From NCBI GenBank assembly GCA_945613785.1, contig CALZAJ010000111.1, forward strand, positions 1 through 5,707: a stretch of DNA of 5,707 nt. Direction: 5' to 3'. The notes under the pieces were generated by a model, which did no database searches, was not told the DNA's origin, and saw nothing but the letters and a program-made list of their open reading frames with translations. Of the stretch, positions 1-5,707 are shown piece by piece. Made by a program: the position numbers and the translations under genes. Every line of letters starts with the position of its first letter. The first letter of the stretch is position 1. This stretch comes from an uncultured Verrucomicrobiota bacterium (lineage in GTDB: Bacteria; Verrucomicrobiota; Kiritimatiellia; RFP12; UBA1067).

Positions 1-643
1 GTTCCTTGACAAGCGCCAGGGTGTCCTTGAGATCGCGTTCGATCTTGTACATTTCGCCGCCCGCGCCACGTCCGAAGGACGGCGGATCGAGGATGATCGC
101 GTCATAGCGACGTCCGCGGCGGATCTCACGCTTCATGAACTTGTGCGCATCGTCGACGATCCAACGAATCGGACGATCCGTGAGACCGTTCAGGGCCGCA
201 TTGTCGCGTGCCCACTCGACCATGCCCTTCGACGCGTCCAGATGACACGTCTCGGCGCCGCCAAGCGCCGCCGCCATCGTGCTGCCGCCCGAATAGGCAA
301 AGAGGTTCAAGGCCTTGCAGCCCGGGCGCTTCGCACAGGTCTCCCGAATCCATTTCCACTGGGCGCGCTGTTCGGGGAAAATGCCAAGATGGCCGAAATC
401 CGTGCCGCCAAGCTTGAAGCGGATGCCCGCCGTCTCGATCTGCCACTCCTTCGGCAGATTGGAGCGTCCGTGCCAGCGATTGCCGTCCTCGCGATCGAAC
501 GACGCGTCGGCGCGGGACCAGTCGGCGGAGGATTTCACAGGACGCCACATCGCCTGGGAACAGGGACGCGCCAGCACGTACTTGCCGAAACGCTCGAGTT
601 TGCGTCCGTCGCCGGAATCAAGAAGTTCGTAATCGTCTTTCAT
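1..643 (-). CDS. Class I SAM-dependent methyltransferase, RlmI-like (COG1092 / Methyltrans_SAM type), 3' end outside window
   Basis: This is the N-terminal 214 residues of a Rossmann-fold methyltransferase; the reading frame is open to the window edge. It starts with MKDDYELLDSGDGRKLERFG, a beginning typical of a family of about 300 residues, so roughly two thirds is present. Visible motifs are GIFPEQRAQWKWI at residues 87-99 (a family hallmark), the SAM-binding motif I NLFAYSGGSTMAAALGGAE at 113-131, the acidic motif II HLDAS at 134-138, VDDAHKFM at 163-170, and motif IV DAIILDPPSFGRG at 181-193. DPPSF resembles the DPPKF of RlmI, a 23S rRNA cytosine-C5 methyltransferase, so an RNA substrate in the cytoplasm is likely. 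However, no PUA domain is seen at the N terminus and the target base cannot be read from the sequence. The start ATG (643-641) shares its A with the TGA of the upstream binding-protein gene. A weak AAGGG lies 6 bases before it, which suggests translational coupling. The family call is firm; the substrate is unknown. Confidence 0.9.
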   Translation of the reverse strand, partial: MKDDYELLDSGDGRKLERFGKYVLARPCSQAMWRPVKSSADWSRADASFDREDGNRWHGRSNLPKEWQIETAGIRFKLGGTDFGHLGIFPEQRAQWKWIRETCAKRPGCKALNLFAYSGGSTMAAALGGAETCHLDASKGMVEWARDNAALNGLTDRPIRWIVDDAHKFMKREIRRGRRYDAIILDPPSFGRGAGGEMYKIERDLKDTLALVKE

Positions 644-2427
644 CACAGGCCCTTGGCTTTCATGACTTCGTCGAAATTGACCCGTAGCGGGACCGTCGGG
701 AGGTAGGAACGGTTCTCGATGGCCTCCGAGAGTTCCTGCGCCTTGTCCGTGTCATACCACCAGTAGGTGAAGACGGACTCCTCGTCGCCGTAGCGGGAAA
801 GGATCGTGTCGGGCATCCCGAACTTGTTCCAGTACAGCAGACGCACCTCGCTGATCTGCCAGAGCAGCGCAAACGGACACTGCTCCGCGATCAACGCATC
901 AATCCGGCGGTAGACGTCCTGGCGGTCGGACATGTGCTCCATCTCCTTCTCCGCGGCAATCAGACGGTCCGCCTCTTCCGACTTGAAGCCCGTGTAGTTG
1001 TTGCTCTGCTTGCGGTCGGCCTCGGACGACAGCCACGCGACCTCGGGACAACGGAAGATGCTGGCACCCATGGACGCCCAGGTCATGTCGAAGCTGAAGG
1101 AGTCCATATCCCGCATCCAGGCGGCAAAATCCTTCACCTCGATGTGCATCTCAATGCCCAACTCCTTCAACGCCGCGTTGAAGAGAGACAGGAACTTGGT
1201 CTCGCCGGGACTGCGCGAGAGGAAGGTGAACGCGAACGGACGCCCCTCCTTCTCAAGCTTACCGGTCTTCTCGTTCTTCACGAACCCGGCCTTCGCGAGC
1301 AACGCCTTCGCACCCTCGAAATCGTAGAGATACAGGGGATTGGCGCACGGATGGGTCTCGTCGTAGAGATCGGTGTAGTAGGAATTGAGCAGGAAGTATT
1401 CCCCGTACATCATCGTGCGGTTCATGGTCTCGCGATCGATCAGCTTCGACATGGCGATGCGCACGTTCACGTCGTCGAACGGCCAGCGACGCATGTTCAT
1501 CGCAAACCCCTGGTAGCCGACCGGGTTGTGGTTCTTGACGCGACGACGGACGATCCAGTTCTTGTCGAACTTCTCGCCACGCGTCTCATTGGCCATGATG
1601 CGGGCCGTATAGACGGGATAGACGTCGATCGCACGCTTCTTGAGGGCCTCGAAGGCGTTCTCGTTGCTCACGTAGTAGCGCATCACGAGTCGGTCGAAGT
1701 TGCAGATGTAGCGGCAGCTCGGAAATTCGCCGCGCCACCAGTCCTTCACCCGCGAGAACTCCGTCTCGACCTGCTCCTCGATACGGGACAGGCGGTACGG
1801 ACCTCCCACCGGCGCGCCCATAAGATCGAGCTTGTTGAAGTCCTGACCATCGAAATGGTGCTTGGGCATGACATAGAACGTCGAGCAGTTGAGCAGATCC
1901 CGCCAGTCCTTGGTCGCAGAACCCTTCTTGCGGATACGGACCGTCCGGAGATCGATAACCTCGGGCGATTCGAACTGGCCGAGGATCATCTTGTGCGGAC
2001 CCGTATCGCTCATCGGCGCCATCACCTGGTCGAAGGTCCATTTCACGTCCTCGGCCGTCACCGGCACGCCATCGGACCACTTCGCCCGCTCGTCGAGGAC
2101 GAAGGTGAAGACGTTGCCGTCGTCGGAGACCGCCCAGCGGCGGGCAAGGCCCGGCACGAATTCCAACGTCTCGGAATCCGTCCCCAGCAGCGTCTCGTAC
2201 ATCAGCGCAAAGGTCATGCGCGTGTACGTGTTGTTGTCCGTATAGGCGTTGAAGCTCTTCGGAGGCTGCGACCCGTTGAAACGGATCGTGCCGCCCTTCT
2301 TCGCATGAGGCGACGCAATGGGATCAGGCGTGTCCTGCCAGTCCTCGGCCGGATACCATTTCTCCCCGGCCACCGCGCTGAACAGCGCGGCACCGGCCAG
2401 CATCGCCCCTGCGAGAAGACGCGTCAT
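643..2427 (-). CDS. Periplasmic solute-binding protein of an ABC transporter, family 5, YejA-like (peptide binding)
   Basis: This 594-residue protein is a family 5 extracellular solute-binding protein (SBP_bac_5), closest in style to YejA (COG4166), which delivers peptides to a YejBEF-type importer. Residues 1-20 form a Sec signal peptide: Arg3, a hydrophobic Leu/Ala/Gly core, and AVA at 18-20 before Gly21. There is no lipobox cysteine, so a soluble periplasmic protein is predicted. After WYPAEDWQDTPDPIA (24-38) comes the usual start of the fold, KKGGTIRF (43-50). Further family features are FVPGLARRW (90-98), WSDGVPVTAEDVKWTFD (117-133), a G-P-Y turn at 209-211, and the YejA-like stretch from NHNPVGYQGFAMNMRRWPF (299-317) through DDVNVRIAMSKLID to YGEYFLLNSYY (341-351). 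Six cysteines (181, 238, 242, 361, 460, 517) all lie in the mature protein. The gene starts two bases after the dapL stop codon. No permease or ATPase gene is in the window, so the partner transporter must be encoded elsewhere. Peptide uptake is likely; the exact ligand is unknown. Confidence 0.93.
   Translation of the reverse strand: MTRLLAGAMLAGAALFSAVAGEKWYPAEDWQDTPDPIASPHAKKGGTIRFNGSQPPKSFNAYTDNNTYTRMTFALMYETLLGTDSETLEFVPGLARRWAVSDDGNVFTFVLDERAKWSDGVPVTAEDVKWTFDQVMAPMSDTGPHKMILGQFESPEVIDLRTVRIRKKGSATKDWRDLLNCSTFYVMPKHHFDGQDFNKLDLMGAPVGGPYRLSRIEEQVETEFSRVKDWWRGEFPSCRYICNFDRLVMRYYVSNENAFEALKKRAIDVYPVYTARIMANETRGEKFDKNWIVRRRVKNHNPVGYQGFAMNMRRWPFDDVNVRIAMSKLIDRETMNRTMMYGEYFLLNSYYTDLYDETHPCANPLYLYDFEGAKALLAKAGFVKNEKTGKLEKEGRPFAFTFLSRSPGETKFLSLFNAALKELGIEMHIEVKDFAAWMRDMDSFSFDMTWASMGASIFRCPEVAWLSSEADRKQSNNYTGFKSEEADRLIAAEKEMEHMSDRQDVYRRIDALIAEQCPFALLWQISEVRLLYWNKFGMPDTILSRYGDEESVFTYWWYDTDKAQELSEAIENRSYLPTVPLRVNFDEVMKAKGL
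650..654 (-). promoter_or_regulatory. Weak ribosome binding site of the methyltransferase gene
   Basis: AAGGG on the minus strand lies 6 bases before the ATG at 643 and inside the last codons of the solute-binding protein gene. It supports the chosen start, which also agrees with the conserved N terminus of the family. The match is short, so coupling through the TGATG overlap may matter more. Confidence 0.4.
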
Positions 2428-2429
2428 CT

Positions 2430-3653
2430 TCAGAGGACCTTCTTGAGACGCTCGATCGCCTCAAGGACGTTCTCGCGGGAGTTGAACGACGAAATGCGGA
2501 TGTAGCCCTCGCCCGCCTTGCCGAAACCGGCACCCGGAGTCGTGACCACGTTGGCCTCCTTGAGGAGCTTGTCAAAGAACTCCCAGCTGTCGCCCTTCAC
2601 GTCCACCCAGAGGTACGGCGAGTCGCCGCCACCGGTGACCGTGTAGCCGAGCGCCTGAAGCGCCTCCTTCATGAGTCGTCCGTTCTCGAGGTAGAAGTCG
2701 ATCGTGGCCTTGCACTGGGCCTGTCCCTCGGCGGAGTAGATCGCCTCGGCACCACGCTGCGTGATGTAGCTCGCGCCATTGAACTTCGTCGTCTGACGAC
2801 GCGTCCACATCGGACGGAGCTCGACCGGCGTACCGTCGGCCGCATAGGCCATCAGACCCTTCGGAACGACCGTGTAACCGCAACGGATGCCCGTGAAGCC
2901 CGCCGTCTTCGAATAGCTGCGGAACTCGATGGCGCAGGTGCGGGCACCTTCGCACTCGTAGATCGAATGCGGAATGCCGGGCGTGCGGATGAAGGCCTCG
3001 TACGCCGCGTCAAAGAGGATGAGCGCCTTGTTCGCATTGGCCCAGTCGACCCACTTCTGGAGCTGCTCCTTCGTCGCGACCGCGCCGGTCGGATTGTTCG
3101 GATAGCAGAGATAGACGACGTCGCATCCCGCCGCGGTCTCCGGATCCGGCACGAAGCCGTTGGCGGCGTTGCAGGTGAGATAGGTCAGGCCAGGATAGCG
3201 TCCGTTCTCGCTCTTGCCCGTGCGGCCCGCCATCACGTTGGTGTCGACATAGACTGGATAGACGGGATCGCCGACCGCGATCTTCACGTCGTTGCCGAAG
3301 AGCTCCTGGATGTTGCCGCAGTCGCACTTGGCGCCGTCGGAGATGAAGATCTCGTCCGCCGCGATGTCAATGCCGCGGTCCTGGAAGTCGACCTTCGCGA
3401 CCTTTTCGCGGAGGAACGCATAACCCTGCTCGGGACCGTAGCCGTGGAAGTCCTTGCGGCCGGCTTCGTCGTCGACGGCCTTGTGCATCGCCTCGACAAC
3501 CGCCGGAGCGAGCGGTTCCGTGACGTCGCCGATGCCGAGGCGAATGATCTTGGCGTCAGGATTCGCCTGCTGATGGGCGGAAACGCGGTGCGCGATCTCG
3601 GTGAACAGATAGCTTGCCTGAATCTTCGAATAATTCTCGTTGACGTGTAACAT
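2430..3653 (-). CDS. dapL: LL-diaminopimelate aminotransferase (EC 2.6.1.83)
   Basis: This complete, 407-residue cytoplasmic PLP enzyme is of the usual length for DapL. It converts tetrahydrodipicolinate to LL-2,6-diaminopimelate with glutamate as amino donor, in one step, bypassing the succinylase and acetylase branches of lysine and peptidoglycan-precursor synthesis. The N terminus MLHVNENYSKIQASYLFTEI matches the characteristic DapL start, which fixes the initiation codon. Other signatures are IRLGIGDVTEPL (37-48), FHGYGPEQGYAFLR (69-82), SDGAKCDCGNIQELFG (105-120), the fold-type I motif YPNNPTG (184-190) with Asn187, FDAAYEAF (214-221) with Asp215 for the PLP ring nitrogen and Tyr218, SYSKTAGFTGIRCGY (246-260) with the Schiff-base Lys249, and YIRISSF (384-390) with the carboxylate-binding Arg386. 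All expected catalytic residues are present. It is preceded by a 51-base AT-rich leader with no Shine-Dalgarno, and followed after two bases by the binding-protein gene. A general aspartate aminotransferase is unlikely because of the DapL-specific N terminus and the SDGAKCD stretch. Confidence 0.96.
   Translation of the reverse strand: MLHVNENYSKIQASYLFTEIAHRVSAHQQANPDAKIIRLGIGDVTEPLAPAVVEAMHKAVDDEAGRKDFHGYGPEQGYAFLREKVAKVDFQDRGIDIAADEIFISDGAKCDCGNIQELFGNDVKIAVGDPVYPVYVDTNVMAGRTGKSENGRYPGLTYLTCNAANGFVPDPETAAGCDVVYLCYPNNPTGAVATKEQLQKWVDWANANKALILFDAAYEAFIRTPGIPHSIYECEGARTCAIEFRSYSKTAGFTGIRCGYTVVPKGLMAYAADGTPVELRPMWTRRQTTKFNGASYITQRGAEAIYSAEGQAQCKATIDFYLENGRLMKEALQALGYTVTGGGDSPYLWVDVKGDSWEFFDKLLKEANVVTTPGAGFGKAGEGYIRISSFNSRENVLEAIERLKKVL
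2438..2444 (-). promoter_or_regulatory. Probable ribosome binding site of the solute-binding protein gene
   Basis: AAGAAGG on the minus strand is formed by the two final lysine codons of dapL and the next valine codon. It lies 10 bases before the ATG at 2427. The spacing is slightly long but workable. It supports the ATG that gives a well-formed signal peptide, and it places the initiation site inside the end of dapL, which fits translational coupling. Confidence 0.45.
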
Positions 3654-3704
3654 AGGAATCGGATTGTTCGGATTTGTGAATGTTTAGATTGAAAGCGGAA
3701 GGCA
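3654..3704 (-). promoter_or_regulatory. AT-rich intergenic leader of dapL without Shine-Dalgarno
   Basis: This is the only real intergenic gap in the window. By hand count it is 21 G+C out of 51 bases, with only four G on the transcribed-sense (minus) strand, against clearly GC-rich coding sequence on both sides. The bases before the dapL ATG read CCGATTCCT, with no AGGAG-like element. A 7-base direct repeat, AATCCGA on the minus strand, occurs twice with a 9-base period (3659-3665 and 3668-3674). No convincing -35/-10 pair and no terminator hairpin are seen. It may be an unstructured leader that allows initiation without a Shine-Dalgarno, or it may hold an internal promoter; the sequence does not decide. 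Confidence 0.4.
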
Positions 3705-5213
3705 TCATTCTCCCTTGAGCCGCGGCAGGAAGCCATCCATCGCCGCCAACATGGCGTAGAAGAGCATCAGCACCGCCGGACTCCGGAACGGACAGTCGCC
3801 GAAGCCGTGAATGAAGGTCGCCGCGGCCGCCAGAAGAATGCAGAAGACCGGCGCCGGAAGAACGAAGATCGCCAGGGGCTTGGCAGGCTGCTGCTTGGGC
3901 GGCGTGAACCGCACGGCCGCCATCAGGGCGCGCCAGATGCGTCCGAGCGGCCACACGAGCAGCACGACCATCGTCACGAGACAGCCGAAGCCGACAAGAC
4001 CGTGCTCCGCCAGGAACTGCAGGTAGTCGTTATGGACGTTGATGCCGCCGACGCGCTGCAGGCTCTTGATCTCGACATCGGTCATCTTCGGCACGCAGAA
4101 ATGCTTGTACCCCCAGCCGCCGCAGCCGAAGAACGGATAGTCCTTCCAGATCTCCGTCGCCACACGCACGTGGTACTGGCCCTTGCCGGTCACGCGATCC
4201 AGCACGGTCGTCGTGTTGAGCGAGTCCACCTCACGACGCAGGTCGTCCGGCATGAAGAGCATTGTACAGAGCGTGATGCAGACCAGACCGAAAAGGCCCG
4301 CCGCACTCGCCTTGACGCGCTTGGCCCGCGGCATGCGGACAAAGGCGGAGGCGAAGGCATGAAGGAAGAATGAAATGGCCAGGATCGTCACCAGGATGAT
4401 CGCCGCCCGCGAAAGCGTCGTCAGCGCGGAGAAGAAGAAGATCACGGCCGGAACGAGCATCAGGTGCTTGCGCCAGAAGAGCTTGTGCCGCGCCAGACGG
4501 GCGCTCTCGCTGTCCTGGCTCCGCTCGTCCTGACGGATGACATCCAGTTTCCAACGCCACAGGGCGACGGCAAGGGCGAAGAGCGTCGTGAAGTAATCTC
4601 CGCCCATGTTCGGATAGCCGAAGGTCGAGAAGAAGTAGGCCGGCGGCGTCTTGATGTCCGCCCACAGCGGATACTGCGCGCCCGTCACGCTCTGGATCAG
4701 GCCGATCAGACTGAGGCCGACGCCGTTCCAGACGATGAGCTCGAGCAGCAGGCGCTTGCCGCGCTTCAGCAAGGCGTGCTTCACCGCCAGCATTCCCACC
4801 AGCGACGGCAGGAACCAAAGGACGACGTTGAAGTGATCCATCCGGCTCACGCAGAACGGCAGGAACGGCACGGTCGGCGAAGGATCGGCCTTCTCGAACT
4901 TGATCGCCGCGTAATCGCAGATCTGACAAAGACCGGTGTTGAGGAACGGAATCATCAGCAGGACCAGGAAGCCGACCGTCACCCACGTCAGCGGATCGTG
5001 CTTGAGCCTGTACCAGACGCGTTCGCGGGCTTCGTAGGTCGATTCGCCCTGATGACGCTGCGGAAAGCACAGCATGCCCTCCAGGAGTAGCACCAGCATC
5101 CAGGGGACGACGGGGATCAGCCAGTTTCCCATCGTGCCGCCGAACAGCCAGGCCAGCGTGCACGCGACGCCCGCGATCAGAAACGTGACAATGTTATCGT
5201 AGAGAAACCACAT
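3705..5213 (-). CDS. O-antigen ligase / polymerase family membrane protein (Wzy_C, COG3307-like)
   Basis: This 502-residue inner-membrane protein has about twelve hydrophobic segments, approximately at 8-27, 31-48, 75-92, 127-146, 156-176, 205-221, 251-267, 270-292, 302-321, 401-424, 446-469 and 478-493. Members of the family transfer or polymerise undecaprenyl-diphosphate-linked glycans at the periplasmic face, for example WaaL O-antigen ligase or Wzy polymerase. Landmarks in order are STFGYPNMGGDYF (196-208), equivalent to the common TFGNPN motif; TTLSRAAII (265-273) with Arg269; a large loop after residue 321 containing VRVATEIWKDYPFFGCGGWG (349-368), the counterpart of the usual I-x-DHPLFGVGPG; INVHNDYLQFLAEHGLVG (391-408) with the conserved His394 that is needed for activity in studied ligases; and HGFGDCPFRSPA (469-480), like HSLVDFPLxxPA. 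A charged segment at 221-250 is probably cytoplasmic. The start overlaps the end of ispG by 20 bases and has a good ribosome binding site. Ligase and polymerase cannot be told apart by sequence alone, and no other glycan genes are in the window. Confidence 0.88.
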   Translation of the reverse strand: MWFLYDNIVTFLIAGVACTLAWLFGGTMGNWLIPVVPWMLVLLLEGMLCFPQRHQGESTYEARERVWYRLKHDPLTWVTVGFLVLLMIPFLNTGLCQICDYAAIKFEKADPSPTVPFLPFCVSRMDHFNVVLWFLPSLVGMLAVKHALLKRGKRLLLELIVWNGVGLSLIGLIQSVTGAQYPLWADIKTPPAYFFSTFGYPNMGGDYFTTLFALAVALWRWKLDVIRQDERSQDSESARLARHKLFWRKHLMLVPAVIFFFSALTTLSRAAIILVTILAISFFLHAFASAFVRMPRAKRVKASAAGLFGLVCITLCTMLFMPDDLRREVDSLNTTTVLDRVTGKGQYHVRVATEIWKDYPFFGCGGWGYKHFCVPKMTDVEIKSLQRVGGINVHNDYLQFLAEHGLVGFGCLVTMVVLLVWPLGRIWRALMAAVRFTPPKQQPAKPLAIFVLPAPVFCILLAAAATFIHGFGDCPFRSPAVLMLFYAMLAAMDGFLPRLKGE

Positions 5214-5707
5214 ATTCTAAGACCTTCCTGACTGCCTCCGCCTCTGGGAACCGCGCGACCTGCTCGCCTTTCACGAACAGGACGAACTCTCCGTCACCGC
5301 CGCACAGGGCGACATCCGCGCCCTTCGCCTCGCCCGGACCGTTCACGACACACCCCATCACGGCCACGTGCGGAAAGGCAATCGCCTTCGCCGAGGATTC
5401 CTTAAGCAGTTGATTGTAATGCGCCTCGAGAGCCGACTCGACCTCGGCGGCGACCTTTAAGAGATTCACTTTGGTGCGCCCGCACGTCGGACACGAGGTG
5501 ATCGCCGGACCCGGCGCCTTGAGCCCCAACGAACGCAGGATCTCCATCCCGACACGAACCTCCTTCTCGGGCTGGTCCGTCAACGAGACACGGATCGTGT
5601 CCCCGATGCCCTCGGACAGGAGAATGCCCAGGGCGACCGAATTGCGCACCGCCCCCGGCAGGAACGTGCCCGCCTCCGTCACGCCGACATGCAACGGACA
5701 GTCCGTC
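5194..5707 (-). CDS. ispG: 4-hydroxy-3-methylbut-2-enyl diphosphate synthase, C-terminal part (5' end outside window)
   Basis: These are the last 170 codons of IspG (GcpE). The enzyme reductively opens methylerythritol cyclodiphosphate to HMBPP in the cytoplasm, the penultimate step of the MEP isoprenoid pathway. The visible part begins TDCPLHVGVTEAG, matching the YPLHLGITEAG strand of the TIM-barrel domain, and runs through LLSEGIGDTIRVSLT (29-43 of the fragment). The C-terminal iron-sulfur domain follows: SCPTCGR (71-77) supplies two cluster cysteines, and GCVVNGPGEAKGAD (118-131) supplies the third cysteine and the conserved Glu126 that completes [4Fe-4S] coordination. Only about 33 residues separate the barrel strand from CPTCGR, so there is no extra inserted domain. 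This is the compact two-domain form, not the long form known from plants, Chlamydiota and Bacteroidota. The gene overlaps the next by 20 bases. The TTG at 5694 is an internal leucine codon and not the start. Confidence 0.96.
   Translation of the reverse strand, partial: TDCPLHVGVTEAGTFLPGAVRNSVALGILLSEGIGDTIRVSLTDQPEKEVRVGMEILRSLGLKAPGPAITSCPTCGRTKVNLLKVAAEVESALEAHYNQLLKESSAKAIAFPHVAVMGCVVNGPGEAKGADVALCGGDGEFVLFVKGEQVARFPEAEAVRKVLEYVVSLR
5223..5229 (-). promoter_or_regulatory. Strong ribosome binding site of the O-antigen ligase-like gene
   Basis: AGGAAGG on the minus strand lies 9 bases before the ATG at 5213, within the last codons of ispG. It is the best Shine-Dalgarno in the window. It decides the start in favour of this ATG over the next methionine (residue 28), which would also remove the first membrane segment. 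Confidence 0.65.

Noticed and set aside
126..706. Open frames at 126-548 (minus) and 143-706 (plus) over the methyltransferase gene
   Set aside because: The minus-strand frame starting at 643 contains all SAM-methyltransferase motifs and continues open to the window edge. The other two carry no motifs and are frame shadows.
934..2505. A 523-codon open frame on the plus strand opposite the solute-binding protein gene
   Set aside because: It lies in exact codon-for-codon register with the minus-strand gene, so its stops would correspond only to TTA, CTA and TCA codons, which this GC-rich gene hardly uses. Its translation has no recognisable domain and is rich in Arg, His, Val and Leu, as expected for such a shadow.
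2967..3650. A 227-codon plus-strand open frame opposite dapL
   Set aside because: Same codon-for-codon antisense register as the frame opposite the binding protein; explained by absence of TTA, CTA and TCA codons in dapL, which is a clearly real gene.
3654..3704. A sigma-70 type promoter or terminator in the dapL leader
   Set aside because: AT-rich hexamers such as TCTAAA occur, but no -35 element stands at proper spacing, and no GC-rich hairpin with a T run is present.
3807..5090. Plus-strand open frames at 3807-4373 and 4464-5090 opposite the O-antigen ligase-like gene
   Set aside because: Both are in the antisense register of the membrane-protein gene, and their translations are charged, low-information sequence. 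Neither has a family motif.
5692..5694. TTG at 5694 as a start codon for ispG
   Set aside because: The frame continues upstream as TDCP, and the conserved strand runs straight through this codon as leucine, so the gene simply starts outside the window.
1..5707. A defence system, mobile element, CRISPR array or other undescribed multi-gene system
   Set aside because: No repeats of suitable length, integrase, transposase, nuclease, toxin or similar motifs are found on either strand. All space is taken up by five recognisable metabolic, envelope, transport and methyltransferase genes.

Overview
The window is a tightly packed run of five genes, all read from the minus strand. It looks like a GC-rich, Gram-negative-type bacterial chromosome. 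In transcription order (high to low coordinates) it holds: the 3' part of ispG (non-mevalonate isoprenoid synthesis), a polytopic O-antigen ligase/polymerase-like membrane protein, dapL (LL-diaminopimelate aminotransferase), a YejA-like family 5 solute-binding protein with a signal peptide, and the 5' part of a class I SAM-dependent methyltransferase related to RlmI. There are no tRNA, rRNA, CRISPR, transposon or phage features, and no gene-free stretch longer than 51 bases.

Organism. DapL rather than the DapD/DapE route, combined with a Wzy_C-type envelope glycan enzyme, a signal-peptide-bearing binding protein and high GC, fits a PVC-type lineage (Verrucomicrobiota, Kiritimatiellota or Lentisphaerota). 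It would also fit some Desulfobacterota or spirochaete relatives. The visible ispG part has no extra domain inserted before its iron-sulfur module, which argues against Chlamydiota and Bacteroidota, where the long form is usual. This placement is inference from family distributions and not a sequence match.

Layout. ispG ends at 5194. The O-antigen ligase-like gene starts inside it at 5213 (20-base overlap) behind a clear Shine-Dalgarno sequence. A 51-base AT-rich spacer (3654-3704) without a recognisable Shine-Dalgarno separates that gene from dapL. The binding-protein gene starts two bases after the dapL stop codon. Its own stop overlaps the methyltransferase start as TGATG. This arrangement predicts one transcript, with translational coupling at three of the four junctions; the dapL leader is the one place where independent control seems possible.

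How the genes could work together. Three of the five products are connected to the envelope. IspG feeds the isoprenoid supply used for undecaprenyl phosphate. The O-antigen ligase-like protein would use an undecaprenyl-linked glycan. DapL makes the diaminopimelate precursor of peptidoglycan and lysine. The YejA-like protein could capture peptides, possibly cell-wall peptides, outside the inner membrane. The methyltransferase probably acts on RNA and has no evident tie to the others. No undescribed system is visible; the most interesting points are the dapL/binding-protein pairing and the unusual dapL leader.
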